The notes under the pieces were generated by a model. That model was not told the origin of the DNA. It saw only the letters and a list, made by a program, of their open reading frames with translations, and searched no databases. Made by a program: the position numbers and the translations under genes. A stretch of 64,000 bases of DNA from CAVWXT01 sp963759115 (GTDB taxonomy: Bacteria; Planctomycetota; Planctomycetia; Pirellulales; Thermoguttaceae), in contig CAVWXT010000006.1 in assembly GCA_963759115.1 (NCBI GenBank), forward strand, positions 558,001 to 622,000, written 5' to 3'. Every line of letters starts with the position of its first letter. The stretch's first letter is position 1. Below, one piece after another: positions 27,142 through 37,756 of this stretch.

Positions 27142-28372
27142 TCACCGCACGCGGCAGCGGAAGCGGAGAATGCCGCCCTTGCCCGCTTCGAGCGGGTTGG
27201 CCACTTCGCACCGCAACACCACTGAATCGCCCTCGTTGGGCTGCGTGGAGAATTTTGCGTCCACGCTGCACTGGGCGCTGTCGGCGACGTATTCCAGCCG
27301 CGTGTTGAGGCTGTCGACGATCGTCACGTTGCCGATCGTCTGGTTGCCGACGTTGTCGAAGCGGATGGTGAAGTCGACTTCTTCGCCCGGCTGGGCGAAG
27401 GGGGTCGAGGCCACTTTGACCACCCGCAGCTTCGGATGGCCCGGCGGCTCGCTGACCGTATAGAGCGACGACGCCTTGTCGTACTTCACTTCGGCCGCGA
27501 CGGTCTTGTGATCGAGGATGACCTGCACGGCCTGGGTGTGCGACCAGGCGATGGCGGCATTGCTGCCGCGGGCAAGGAAGGCCATCTCGGTCGATTCGAC
27601 CAGGCCCTGGCGGATGATCGCCAGGTTCTCGAAGGGCTTGAAGCCGTCTTGGAAGCCCCGCGGGCCGATCGCATTGGAGAGGACGTCCCTTCCCTGCTTG
27701 GTGCGCATGGCCAAGGGCGGCCGGGCGCCGATCTGGTCGTTGGCTTGGATGTTCTGCTTCGCGTTGCCGACGTACTGCGACGTGCTGGGCGCGTCGAGCT
27801 TGGCGGGAACGTGGACGCCGCCGGCCCGTTGCCGCTCTTCGTTCGACACCAGGCCGACCACCTGGCGCACCGCGCCGAAGCGGGGGCTGTAGATGAAGAC
27901 CTCGTTGCTCGGCTCGACAACGGTGCGGCCGTCGAGCGTATCGTAGTGGGCCACCGTGTCTTCCATTTCCAGGCCCAGCACCTTCCAATCCTTCTGCACG
28001 CCGACCGGCCGACCCTCGTCGCCGCCGTCGCGGAGATACTCGTCCTCGGGCCAGGGCTGGCGGATGCCCGGCGGCGACCACGGACCGCGGGGCGTCGTAG
28101 GCCAGCGGCACGCCCTGCTCCATGCCGGGCGGGCCGATCGGCGGGCAGGCCATGGCCGCGGCGGGTGCGCCCGTGTAAGCCTCGGCCGGCAAGCCGGCAT
28201 ACGGCCCGCTCATGGTGGTCCCGCGAGGCGAGCCATGCGGCGCGTCCGGGCATACTGACCGCTCGGGTCCGCGACACGAACAGAGGATCAGCGCGCATAG
28301 CGCGACCAGGGCCATTTGCCAGGGATCGGGCCCAAGCGGCACGTGCGACGGCAATCGGACGACGTGTTTCAT
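27142..28372 (-). CDS. DUF11-domain surface lipoprotein, one frame break
   Basis: The N-terminus ends in a lipobox-like LCALILCSCRG, so the protein is probably a lipoprotein. A Pro/Ala-rich linker is followed by a conserved middle region (WKVLGLEMEDTVAHYDTLDG, EVFIYSPRFGAVRQVVGLV). The C-terminal DUF11/Cna-B-like beta domain reads PGEEVDFTIRFDNVGNQTIG and NVTIVDSLNTRLEYV. The frame breaks near 28085. Its ATG overlaps the stop of the preceding gene, so it is the third gene of a surface-protein operon. The function is unknown. Confidence 0.65.
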
Positions 28373-29114
28373 GGCTTCGCTTCCGCCCATCCGGTGGCTC
28401 CTGGCAAGTCCGGCGGCGGCGGCAAGTTCTTGACCTTCGGAGGGCCGTTCGGACGGATACGGCCATGTACGGCGGCGAGCCGAAGAAGAAGCCGGGATCC
28501 AACGCTTCGCCTTGGTCCGGCAGACGCCCGCCCAAACGCAGGATCGCCACGGGACGTCCCAGGCCGTCGGCCACGGCCAAGCGGATCCTGGCCCGGGGCC
28601 GCCTCGAACCAGCTCTGCGCCTGGGGATTATCTCGCGCCGGCAAGGCGTGGCGGGGGTCTTCGAGGTAGATCACCCGCGTGACAAACTTGCCGTCGATGG
28701 CCAGCTTCAGGTCCTCTTCGCTGATGTCGATGGGGATGGCGAAGCGGCGTTGCTGGTCGGGCGGCGCGTAGAGGCGGTCGATGACCTCGATCGTCGGGAA
28801 CACTTCCAGCGCCTTCGGCCAGCCGGATGTTGGTCACGCGGAGCCGATACACCGCGCCGATCGAGAAAGCCGGCCTTTCGCGGCGCCGGCTGCGCCTCGT
28901 CGAACTGGTTGGCCACCGCCAGCGAAACCAAGGCCCCAGGCGGGGCCTTGATCTCAACCGGCTGAAAGAACCCGGGCAATGGTCCGCCCCGCTGCAGTTG
29001 CCGGCTGCCAATCGCTCCCGGTGGCATTACGCCTTGATGGAAGTAGTGGACCGGCGGCTGCTGAGCCGGCAACCCGGTTGCCAGGCCCAGCCACCAGAGC
29101 ACCAGCATTGCCAT
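28369..29114 (-). CDS. Secreted hypothetical protein, paralogue of the upstream gene, frame breaks
   Basis: A signal-like start (MLVLWWLGLATGLPAQQPP) leads to a domain GAVYRLRVTNIRLAEG, FPTIEVIDRLYAPPDQQRRF, AIPIDISEEDLKLAIDG and KFVTRVIYLEDPRHALPA. The upstream gene has the same pattern (IYRLKLSNIPGR, NAIPIQFTEEDFDQVLTG, NFVTKVIYLPDPEYQELA), so the two are tandem duplicates. The frame changes near 28815, 28585 and 28460. It is the second gene of the operon. No enzyme motif is visible; it is probably a surface structural protein. Confidence 0.6.
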
Positions 29115-29249
29115 CCTGCCGGCAACTCGTCCGCCGACAGCACTTCGTTCTGGTTGCCGAACAGCGGATCGAGCGGACCATTGTCACGAGTCGTTGGTGG
29201 TGTCGGTTCAAAGGATACGCGGCCGTGGCGTGCGGCTACGCTTGGCGGG

Positions 29250-30354
29250 TCACTCGCCTTCGCCCTGTTCCGCACAGTCTCGGTTTGGACCTTTTCGCAA
29301 ATGATCGCACAGGGGCTGCCGGAAGAAGCCCACCCCCGCACTGGTGCGCTCGACGATGCGAGCATGATCGGCCGGCTCGGGATAGCTCATGCCGGGCGAC
29401 TGCTTCACGTCGATTCGCTCGCACTCGGTCGGTTCCGGCAGGCAGACCCGCGTGTGGTTCACGATGACCTGCTTCTGCAGGCCGGCGGGAATTCCCATCG
29501 GCACCGAGGGCGGACCAGGCAGACCGATCGGCGTGCCGCACATCGGCATTCCGTACTGCGGCGCCGTCACGCCGGACATGTAGTTCATGGGCATCGTCGA
29601 ATAGCCGCCCACCGGCACGCCCATCGGCATCGGGGCCTCCGGTCGGTTGCTGGCCATTCGCCGGGCATTGATACGACGCGGCGGCCACTCCGCCCTCTTG
29701 CAGCTGTGCCGCCGGGCGTCTGGAGATCCTTGTTGCCCAACCGCACGATCGCCAGGATTGCCCCGCGGCGATCGGCCTCGACGATCGGGTCCACGCCCGG
29801 ATCGAGCCGCGTGCTCACCAGCGTCTCGACGCCGGCCAGGGCCAGTTCCTGGTACTCCGGATCGGGCAGGTAGATCACCTTGGTCACGAAATTGCCGGTC
29901 AGCACCTGGTCGAAGTCCTCTTCGGTGAACTGAATCGGAATGGCGTTGTGGGCCAAGAAGGCTTCGGTCCGCGGCATCATCGGGCCAACTTCCAGCGTCG
30001 GGTACAACTCCACGGCCGGCGCGGCCGGGGATGTTGCTCAGCTTCAGCCGGTAGATGGCGCCCTGCGGGAAGTTGTAGCGGCCCGGGCAAACCAGCGGTG
30101 CCGAGTCGAACATGCCCGGTGCGGCGACGTCCCAGGCGACGGTCATGCCGTCGGGTCCCACAAACGACAATTGCGAAGTCATGCCCGGCGCAGGCATGCC
30201 GGGTTGATACATCATGACGCCGGGGCCAGGACCATCCACGCCAGGGCCAGGACGCATGAGCATATTGGCCGGCGGCAGGTTGTTCCTTGCACGGCGCTCG
30301 GCAGCCGATTATTGCTACGCTCGCCAACAATATCGACACAACCAAAGACCTCAT
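29250..30354 (-). CDS. Surface lipoprotein, first gene of a three-gene operon, frame breaks
   Basis: The start MRSLVVSILLASVAIIGCRA contains a lipobox (AIIGC). A Pro/Gly/Met-rich linker (GPGPGVMMYQPGMPAPGM) precedes the domain shared with the next gene: GAIYRLKLSNIPGR, NAIPIQFTEEDFDQVLTG and KVIYLPDPEYQELALAG. The C-terminal region is rich in Pro, Met and Gly and ends GEGE. The frame breaks near 30265, 30030 and 29700. The unknown domain, repeated in two consecutive lipoproteins, has no recognised function. Confidence 0.6.
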
Positions 30355-30400
30355 AGTTCCCCCCTCCATAAGGCGACCCAAGGCCGCGACCAAAGGACCC

Positions 30401-30495
30401 AGGATTCAGGGTTCAGGGTTCATGGTTCAAGGTCCCGGCTTGGGATTGTGCATCCTTCAAGCCCTGAACTCCGAACGCTGAACGCCGAACCCTAT
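30401..30495. repeat. Inverted repeat of GGGTTCA units
   Basis: Short direct units (CAGGGTTCAGGGTTCATGGT) face inverse units (CTGAACTCCGAACGCTGAAC, GCCGAACCCT) around a central segment. It is a dispersed-repeat-like element upstream of the lipoprotein operon. Confidence 0.55.
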
Positions 30496-30901
30496 CCCGA
30501 CCCCCATTTCCTATTTGTTCCAATTCACCCGGCCCCTTGCGCAGAGCGCTGAGTGCAAAAGACACCTATCTGCGGTCTATTGGTCGGCGTGCTACAAGAG
30601 GTTTCTTTGGAAAATCCGGCAATACTGGCATAATGCGACCCGTACGCACGGCATTTGTGGTCTTGCCGGGGGCACTGACCATATTACAGACTTATGCTTA
30701 TATGGCCAAAGGATGGGTATAGACCTCTGTTGTCCGCAGAGCCGCCGAGCCCAAATTCAGGCTGTCGCTCAGCAAACGCTCGATTGGCGGCACTTATGGG
30801 TGGTGAGATTTCATCAGAAAGTGCTGTTGATGCGGCCCCCCGTTTCTGTATGATGCCCGTTTCATCACCTCAACGGATCCTGGCGAGGAAGGGAGTCCCT
30901 C
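30496..30901. other. Intergenic stretch without a recognised gene
   Basis: About 400 bases between two divergently oriented transcription units. No family, hairpin or RNA gene was recognised. Open frames here have no conserved pattern. Promoters for both units are expected but not clearly seen. Confidence 0.4.
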
Positions 30902-31138
30902 ATGTTTTCATTGCTTCGGGGCCTGTTCGTGTTGCTGCTCTGTCTGGTCGGGATCGGGCTGTTTCGCGGATGGTTCAGTTTCTCCAATCCCAGCCGCGAC
31001 GCCGAAACGCACAAGGTCAACGTCAGCGTTTCGGTCGATGCGAACAAGGTGGAAGCGGACGTCGAAAAAGTGGAAGAGGAGGTCAGCGAAATGGTCGCCC
31101 AACACGCCTCGGAAGACAAGGCTCAGCAGGTAAAATAG
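30902..31138 (+). CDS. Small single-span membrane protein
   Basis: A 78-residue protein with one N-terminal hydrophobic segment (LLRGLFVLLLCLVGIGLFRG, residues 4-23) and an acidic, helical C-terminal part (DANKVEADVEKVEEEVSEM). A GGAAGGGAG ribosome-binding site seven bases before the ATG supports translation. Similar short planctomycete proteins exist, but no function is known to me. It is a monocistronic gene. Confidence 0.6.
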   Translation: MFSLLRGLFVLLLCLVGIGLFRGWFSFSNPSRDAETHKVNVSVSVDANKVEADVEKVEEEVSEMVAQHASEDKAQQVK

Positions 31139-31436
31139 GCGATCTGAGTTGCTCTCGCGCCAGCACCCACTGGACCAGCCGACCTCTCCCGGCCTGTACC
31201 TTTCCCCGCCGCTTCCCGGGAAGCCTTGCCGATGCGGCCGTTTCGTGTACTCTCTTCTCATGGTGGTTCTCCTTGTTTTGCTCGAAAGCGGCCCAGGCTA
31301 TGTTGCCTGGCCCTGAGGAGCCGCCGCTCTTGTTTCCACTACGCGGGCGACAACCACCGGTGAATCGCCCTGCCGTTCGTCAGGTTTACGAGCATCGCTC
31401 GTTATCTGGCGATGTTCGGGGTCTGACCGGCGAGAC

Positions 31437-32637
31437 TCAGATGCCATCGGCTGGCTGCTTCTTGACGGACTTCTTCTCCGCCGGATTTAGTTTTGACGGC
31501 GCCGAAGGGTGGGCCAGTTCTTTCAGGCCGGCCCGGATCATGTTGGCATGCTGCCGCGGGGTGACTCGCTTGGAAGCTCCGGGCTTGGCGTCAGCCGAGT
31601 CCGATTGGCCGGCGTCTTTCGCCTTCAGCGCTTCCACCAGACCGATGCCGTCGCCCGACCAATACGTGAACAGGAAACCCAGCATCCGATCGGTCGCGTC
31701 GCGATGCGAGCAGCGGATGAAGGCCAAGGCCGCCTCTAGTTCTTGGTAGGTTGCGGGCAGCACGCGGAACCCCTTCTCCTGGAAGAGGCGAACCGACGGG
31801 TAGTCGTCCTGAAGGGGATAGTGCCAATCGCACATGATGATGTCCTTGGGCACCATGTCGATCGCCGGATGGGTGCCGACCAGGCTGGCGGCGAATCGGC
31901 TCCCGTATTCGGGCGATTTCAAGAGGCGGTCGCCCCACATCAACATCTCGACGCCCTTTTCCTTCACCAGATGCTGGTGGAGCTGATTCACGACGCCGGC
32001 AAAAAGTTCGGCCACGTTCTTGCCGCGGCAGCGGGGACAGTTCTTGCTGCCGAGCATGAACACTTCGTCCATGCCCACGTGAACCGCGTCGGCTTCAAAG
32101 GCATCGATCAGTTCGTCCCACAGGTCGAAGACGATCTTGTTCACGTCCGGGTTCGAGGGACACCACTCGCGGGAGTAGCGGTGCTTGTCGCCCGCCGGGA
32201 TGTCCAGCGGCTGGTCGAACTCGGGGTGCGCTTGCAACAGTCCACCGCGCAATGGTTGATGGCCCAGGCAGTTGAACAACGGGATCAGTCGGATGCCGCA
32301 CCTGCGGCACGTTTCGGCCAGCTCGCGAGCCTGCGCGGTTCATTCCCTCGCCCCGCACCTCGGGGTGCGACTGGTACTGAAATTGGTAGTCGATCTCGAG
32401 GATCAGCACGTTGATGCCCGCCGGCTTCAGCGATTCGGCGACGAGCTCGTTGAACTTGGGGAGATTCTCCGGTTTCGGCGGACGCATCAAGTGCAGGGCA
32501 CGCCATTGGGGGTTTTGTTTGTGCCAGTTTTCCAGCCAGGCCCTCTTGTCCGGTTCGGCGGCCAGGAGAGTGCTCGCGGACAGCGCGACGGCGAACACGC
32601 CGATCGTCAAGGCGGCCAGTTGTTTCTGAATCTTCAT
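31437..32637 (-). CDS. GH20-like glycoside hydrolase, one frame break
   Basis: An exported protein (signal LTIGVFAVALSASTLLAAEP) with a TIM-barrel pattern like beta-hexosaminidases. It shows LILEIDYQFQYQSHPEVRGE, CGIRLIPLFNCLGHQ, and DAVHVGMDEVFMLG with the Asp-Glu pair expected for GH20 catalysis, then MLMWGDRLL and IIMCDWHYP. The domain is shorter than in classical hexosaminidases and lacks the usual N-terminal GH20b domain. The frame breaks near 32300. A Lys/Ser-rich tail ends KKQPADGI. The substrate is uncertain. Confidence 0.65.
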
Positions 32638-32948
32638 CTGCGACTCCGATTAGTTGAGGGACTGGGGGCGGGGCTGTCGGCAGCGATGGCGAAACGGGCC
32701 ATGCGAGTCCGACGGCTTCGGAAAGTACCGGGATGCATTATAGCCATTTTCGTTAGCCCTATCGCTACCGTCGTCTCCTAATCTCATGCGTTTTCCGAGA
32801 CGCTCACGAGACCACGCTGTGCCGCTACGCGCAAAACAACCCGAGAAGTCCCAACTTCCGGTCTGGTCCAGCGGCGGCCGGCCAGCATGGTTGACAACGT
32901 GCCGGCCGATTCCGTAGACTGGCAACACGCTTACGGAGGTCAGTCGAC
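32638..32948. other. Divergent intergenic region
   Basis: About 310 bases separate two divergent glycoside hydrolase genes, so it should hold two promoters. No clear hairpin, repeat or RNA gene was recognised. A GGAGG ribosome-binding site occurs just before the plus-strand gene. Confidence 0.4.
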
Positions 32949-34284
32949 ATGTTTCGCCTCATGGCATTTGCGTCCGTTGTGGCACTCGGTTCGGCCGTGC
33001 AAGCATCGCCGCCGTTGCTGCCGTTGAAGACGGCCGAAAATGGCCGGTTTCTCGTCGATCAGCGGGGAGAACCGTTTCTGGTGGTCGGCGATTCCGCCTG
33101 GTCGCTGATCGGCCAACTCTCCGAAGAGGATGCCGAGCACTACCTTGCCGACCGTCAGGCGAAGGGCTTCAACGCGGTGGTCGTCAACCTGGTCGAGCAC
33201 CACTTTTGCACCCATCCGCCCAAGTCTCGTGCTGGCCTGGCCCCCTTCGAGCGGCCGGGCGATCTTTCGACGCCCAATCGCGCCTATTTCGACTTCGCCC
33301 ACAAGATGATCGAAAGGGCCAACCGGCACGGGATCGTCGTCTGGCTCGCGCCGGCGTACCTCGGCTATGGCGGCGGCGACGAAGGCTGGTTCAAAGACAT
33401 GAAGGCGGGCGGGGAGCAGATGGTCCGGGAGTACGGAAGATTTGTCGCCCGGCAATTCAAAGACCTGCCCAACATCGTCTGGTTGGTGGCCGGGGATTTC
33501 GTTCCCCGCCCGGAAGACCAGTGGACGGTCAACCGGCTGGCCGAGGGCATCGAGGCGGAGGATCGCGGCCACCTGATTACGGCCCAGGGCTCGCGCGGTT
33601 ACTCCGCCGTGGCCGCCTTCGGCAGCCAGCGATGGCTGGCCGTCAATACCGTCTACACGTCCGAGAAAAGCGCCCTGGGCGAAATGTGGACGGAGTACAA
33701 CCGCGCCCCCATTCGCCCCTTCGTGCTCATCGAATCCATTTACGAGGCGGAACACAAGTCGACGCCGCAACAAATCCGCCGGCAGGCCTATTGGACGATG
33801 CTCGGCGGCGGGTGCGGCCAATTCTTCGGCAATAATCCGATCTGGCATTTCGACGCTCCCGGGCTGTTCGCCGCACCGAATACGTGGAAGGAAGCCCTCG
33901 ACGGCGCCTGGCTCGCAAGATATGGCCCGTCTCCGCACACTCTTCACCGCGCTGGCCTGGCAGCAGCTTGTGCCCGACCAGAACCACGCCATCGTGACGG
34001 GCGGCTACGGAGAGGGCCTTGCCACGGTCGCAACCGCTCAGTCGAGCGACAAGCGGCTCTTGGTGAGCTACGTTCCCGCGACCGGCACGGAACCGCAAGA
34101 GTTGACCGTCGATTTGGGCCAATTCGCCGGTCCGGTGAGTGCCCGGTGGTTCAACCCGGCCCGCGGCGGCTGGACCAGCATCACCGGCGCACCGCTGCCG
34201 AACCGCGGCACGCACTCCTTCCCTACGCCCGGCGACAACGGCACGCAAACCAACGACTGGCTGCTGGTTCTGGAAGCGCGCTGA
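32949..34284 (+). CDS. DUF4038 (apiosidase-like, GH140 type) glycosidase, one frame break
   Basis: A signal peptide (AFASVVALGSAVQAS) is followed by the DUF4038 pattern: RFLVDQRGEPFLVVGDSAWS, GFNAVVVNLVEHHF, HGIVVWLAPAYLGYGGGD and LPNIVWLVAGDFVP. The candidate acid/base and nucleophile lie around GDF and in FVLIESIYE. A C-terminal beta domain (SAVRW-like ARWFNPARGGWTSI) closes the protein, as in the family. The frame breaks near 33915. GH140 enzymes remove apiose from plant pectin; the substrate here is inference. It lies opposite the GH20-like gene. Confidence 0.75.
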
Positions 34285-34494
34285 TCATTGCCGGCCGGCG
34301 TGGCCACTTCCATAGCGCCACTTGGCCGACAGCGATTTACGGGCCGCTTTCCAGCTTGCCAGGATTGCCTGCATTATCAAAGCCTGCAAGACAATTTCTC
34401 CCTTGACAGGCCGGCCGAAATTCGGACAATCCCGCAGCCACGGAAAGGGAAATATCCGTCACGACTTTTCCCCGAGGCACGGAGGCCTTGGGCC

Positions 34495-35988
34495 ATGCAA
34501 GTCTGTCCCGAGTCTGGGACATCTCGTTAGTCTGCGCCGGCTGTTGCCGGAGGCCGAGATCGTCGGCGCCGACGACGTCGCCATTAGCGGCTGCACGTGC
34601 GACTCGCGGCAGGTGCGCGACGGCGAGCTGTTTGCCGCGTTGGTGGGCAGCCGCCACGACGGCCACGACTTCATCGCCGAGGCGGTCGCGCGGGGCTGCG
34701 CGGCCGTGCTGAGCGAGCGGCCGATGCCCGAAGCCGCCGTGCCCTGGTGCGTCGTCCCCAACGCCCGCGAGGCCTACGCCCGGCTGTGCCAGACCTTGGC
34801 CGGCAATCCCAGCCGGCAACTGAAGCTGATCGGCGTGACCGGCACCAACGGCAAGACGACCACAAGTTGCCTGATCGCCGGCGTGCTGACGGCGGCCGGC
34901 TATCGCGTCGGCGTGCTGGGAACGTTGGGATACCTCGACGGCCGGATCGTCGAGCCGTCGACGCACACCACGCCGCCGCCCGAGCGGCTGGCGGCGCTGC
35001 TGGCGCGGATGGTCGCGCAACGGGTGCACGCCACGCGGTGATGGAGGTGTCGAGCCACGCCTTGGACCAGTCGCGCGTGGCCGGCGCCTGAGTTCGACGC
35101 CGCCTGCGTGACCAACGTCACCCACGATCATCTCGACTATCACGCCAGCCTGCGCAACTACCGGCTGGCGAAAGCGAAGCTCTTCGATCACCTCGCCGAC
35201 GAGGGCTTCGCGGTGCTCAACGCCGACGATCCCGGCTCGGCCGGCTATCTCCGCCAGCTCGACGGCCCCGTGCTGACGGTCGGCATCGAGGCGGCGGCCG
35301 AAATCACCGCCACGCCGGTCGAACAGTGCCTGAGCGAACAGACCTTCCTGCTGACCGCGGGCAGCGAAACCGTGCCGGTGCGGACGCAGATGATCGGCAC
35401 GCACCACATCTACAATTGCCTGGCGGCCGCGGCGGTCGGGCTGGCCTACGGCATCGAGCTGACCACGGTCGTCCGCGGGCTGGAATCGGTCGGCCACGTG
35501 CCGGGCCGGCTGGAGCGGATCGAGTGCGGGCAGCCGTTCGGCGTGTTCGTCGATTTCGCCCACACGCCCGACGCCTTGACCGGCGTGTTGAAGACCCTGC
35601 GGCAAGTGACCGCCGGCCGGCTGATTTGCGTGTTCGGGGCCGGCGGCGAGCGCGACCGCCAGAAACGTCCGCTGATGGGCCGGGCCGTGGAGCAAGGCGC
35701 CGACGTGGCCATCCTCACCAACGACAATCCGCGCCACGAAGATCCGCAGGCGATCTTCCGCGACGTGCTCGACGGCTTCGCCCAACGCCGGCGCGGTGGA
35801 AGTGATTCCCGATCGCGTGGAGGCGATTCATCGGGCGTTGGCAATGGCCCGGCCCGGCGACTGCGTGCTGATCGCCGGCAAAGGACACGAAGACGTATCA
35901 GATCATCGGCGACGAACGCGTGCCGCTGGACGACCGCGAAGTGGCCCGGGAGTGGCTGTATGAGAGCAGCCGCTGCATGGCCAACTGA
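34495..35988 (+). CDS. murE: UDP-MurNAc-tripeptide synthetase MurE, frame breaks
   Basis: MurE adds the third amino acid of the peptidoglycan stem peptide. Visible motifs are the ATP loop GVTGTNGKTTTSCL, AVMEVSSHALDQ, VTNVTHDHLDYH, FGAGGERDRQKRP, LTNDNPRHEDP and the end GKGHEDYQ. DNPR is the signature of enzymes that add meso-diaminopimelate. Breaks are near 34540, 35035, 35090, 35785 and 35890. The ATG at 34495 is a guess from a GGAG site; the first clear residues are SLRRLLPEAEIVG. It is the first gene of the mur cluster. Confidence 0.85.
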
Positions 35989-36023
35989 TCAGTGACCAAT
36001 CAATCCATAGATCCCGTCTTCCT

Positions 36024-37591
36024 ATGTCCACCTTCGGCGAACTCAACGACGTGATCGGCGGCCGGCTGTGTCGGGGCGACACGCTCGGCGACCTGACCGA
36101 CTGCGCCGCTGGGGCCGGTGGCGAGCGACAGCCGAAAGATCGAGCCGGGCGACGTGTTCTGGGCGCTGCGCGGCCCGAACCACGAGGGCGAGCAGTTCGT
36201 CGGCGAGGCGTTTCGCGCGGCGCGGCCGGCGCCGTGGTGGCCAAGGACGTTGCCGTGCCCGACGACCGCTGGGCCGTCCGCGTCGACGACACGCATCGGG
36301 CACTGCTGGCCTGGGCGCGGTGGAAGCGGCGCCAGTTCACCGGCACGGTGATCGCCGTGACCGGCAGCGCCGGCAAGACCACCACGCGGCAGATGATCCA
36401 CACCGTGCTGCAATCGCGGCTTCGCGGCACGGCCAGCCCGCGAAACTTCAACAACCACTTCGGCGTGCCCTTGAGCATGACGGCCATCGAGCCGGACCAC
36501 GACTACGCCGTGCTGGAATTGGGCGCCAGCCGGCCGGGCGAGATCGCCGCGCTGGCCGAGTTGTCCGCGCCGCAAGGTCGGCGTGATCACGCGCGTCGGC
36601 GACGCCCATCTCGGCGGCTTCGGCAGCCGGCGGCAGATCGCCCAGGCCAAGGCGGAACTGCTGGCCGCCCTGCCGCCCGACGGCCGGGCCGTGCTGGGCG
36701 ACGACCCCTGGCTGCGGAACGTGGCCCAAGGCTGCGCGGCCGGCGTCACCTGGGTCGGCGCCGGCGAGGGCTGCGACTCCGGGCCGCCGACGTCCACAGC
36801 GATCACGGCCGGCTTGACGTTCCGCGTGGACGATTGCCAGTTCTGCGTGCCGGTGTGGGGACGCCACCACGTGACGGCGGCGCTGGCGGCGGTGGCCGTG
36901 GGCCGGATGATGGGCCTCGATCTGGACGACGATGGCCCGCGCTTTGCACAAGTTCCGCCCCATGCCCATGCGTTGCCAGGTGCAGGAGATTCGCGGCGCC
37001 ACGATCATCAACGACGCCTACAACTCGAACCCCACGGCGATGCGGGCGGCGTTGGAATTGCTCGCGCGAGTTCGACGCCCCGGGCCGCCGCATCGTCGTC
37101 AGCGGCGACATGGGCGAACTGGGCGACGAGTCGGCCGCCTTGCACTGGGAATTGGGCAAAGCAGATCGTCGACATCGGGCGGGCCGAGTTGCTGATCGCC
37201 TGCGGCCAGTATCGCCCGGCACGTGGCCGGCGGCGCCCGGGCCGCGGGGATGCCGCGTGCCCGGGCGATCGCCTGCGCGAGCGTCGAGGAGGCCCTGCCG
37301 TACCTGGGCCAGGCGATTTTGCCCGGCGACGTGGTGTTGGTCAAAGGCTCGCGAATGATGGCGATGGAGCGGGTGGTGGAAGCGCTGCGATACGGAATCG
37401 AGCATCGCAGATTGGAAATGCAGTCTACGCACTTCAAGAACGAACCAATGAAAGGACTCCGCCGTTTGCGCCGGGTTTGCGGGAATCCGGCGCATACCCT
37501 TCCCTCCTTGGGTAGGAGCAACAGCCCGCCGACAACGCGGCTACTGGGTCGGCCGCGTCGGCGGGCGCTTCGCGGTGGAGTCTTTGACTGA
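36024..37591 (+). CDS. murF: UDP-MurNAc-tripeptide D-Ala-D-Ala ligase MurF, frame breaks
   Basis: MurF completes the UDP-MurNAc pentapeptide. Family landmarks are SDSRKIEPGDVFWALRG, VIAVTGSAGKTTTRQMIHT, FNNHFGVPLSMTAIEPDHD, RVGDAHLGGFGS, IINDAYNSNPTAMRAAL and ILPGDVVLVKGSRMMAMERV. The frame changes at least seven times (near 36108, 36215, 36570, 36930, 37070, 37160 and 37212), nearly always by one G or C. The polypeptide between breaks is fully conserved, so errors are more likely than decay. It starts 35 bases after murE. Confidence 0.85.
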
Positions 37592-37641
37592 GCGCCGGGG
37601 CGGCGCAACGCGCCGTCCCGGCTGCTCAGGGATACAACTGG

Positions 37642-37754
37642 CAATGACGAATGACGAAATCGAAATGACGAAGACGAGGCACCGTTCGCAGCTTCGTCAT
37701 TGTGATTTCGGCTTCTTCGTCATTCGTCATCCTTCGATTTCGTCATTCGTCATT
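37642..37754. repeat. Inverted TGACGAATGACGAA repeat before mraY
   Basis: AATGACGAATGACGAAATCG (37642) is matched by the inverse CGATTTCGTCATTCGTCATT (ending 37754), with further TCGTCATTCG units between. The right arm ends three bases before the mraY ATG, so the hairpin may affect mraY translation. Confidence 0.7.
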
Positions 37755-37756
37755 CC

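Noticed and set aside
36024..37591. Separate small genes within murF, one per open frame
   Set aside because: Each piece is a consecutive part of one MurF protein in the right order; splitting would create artificial genes from one-base frame changes.
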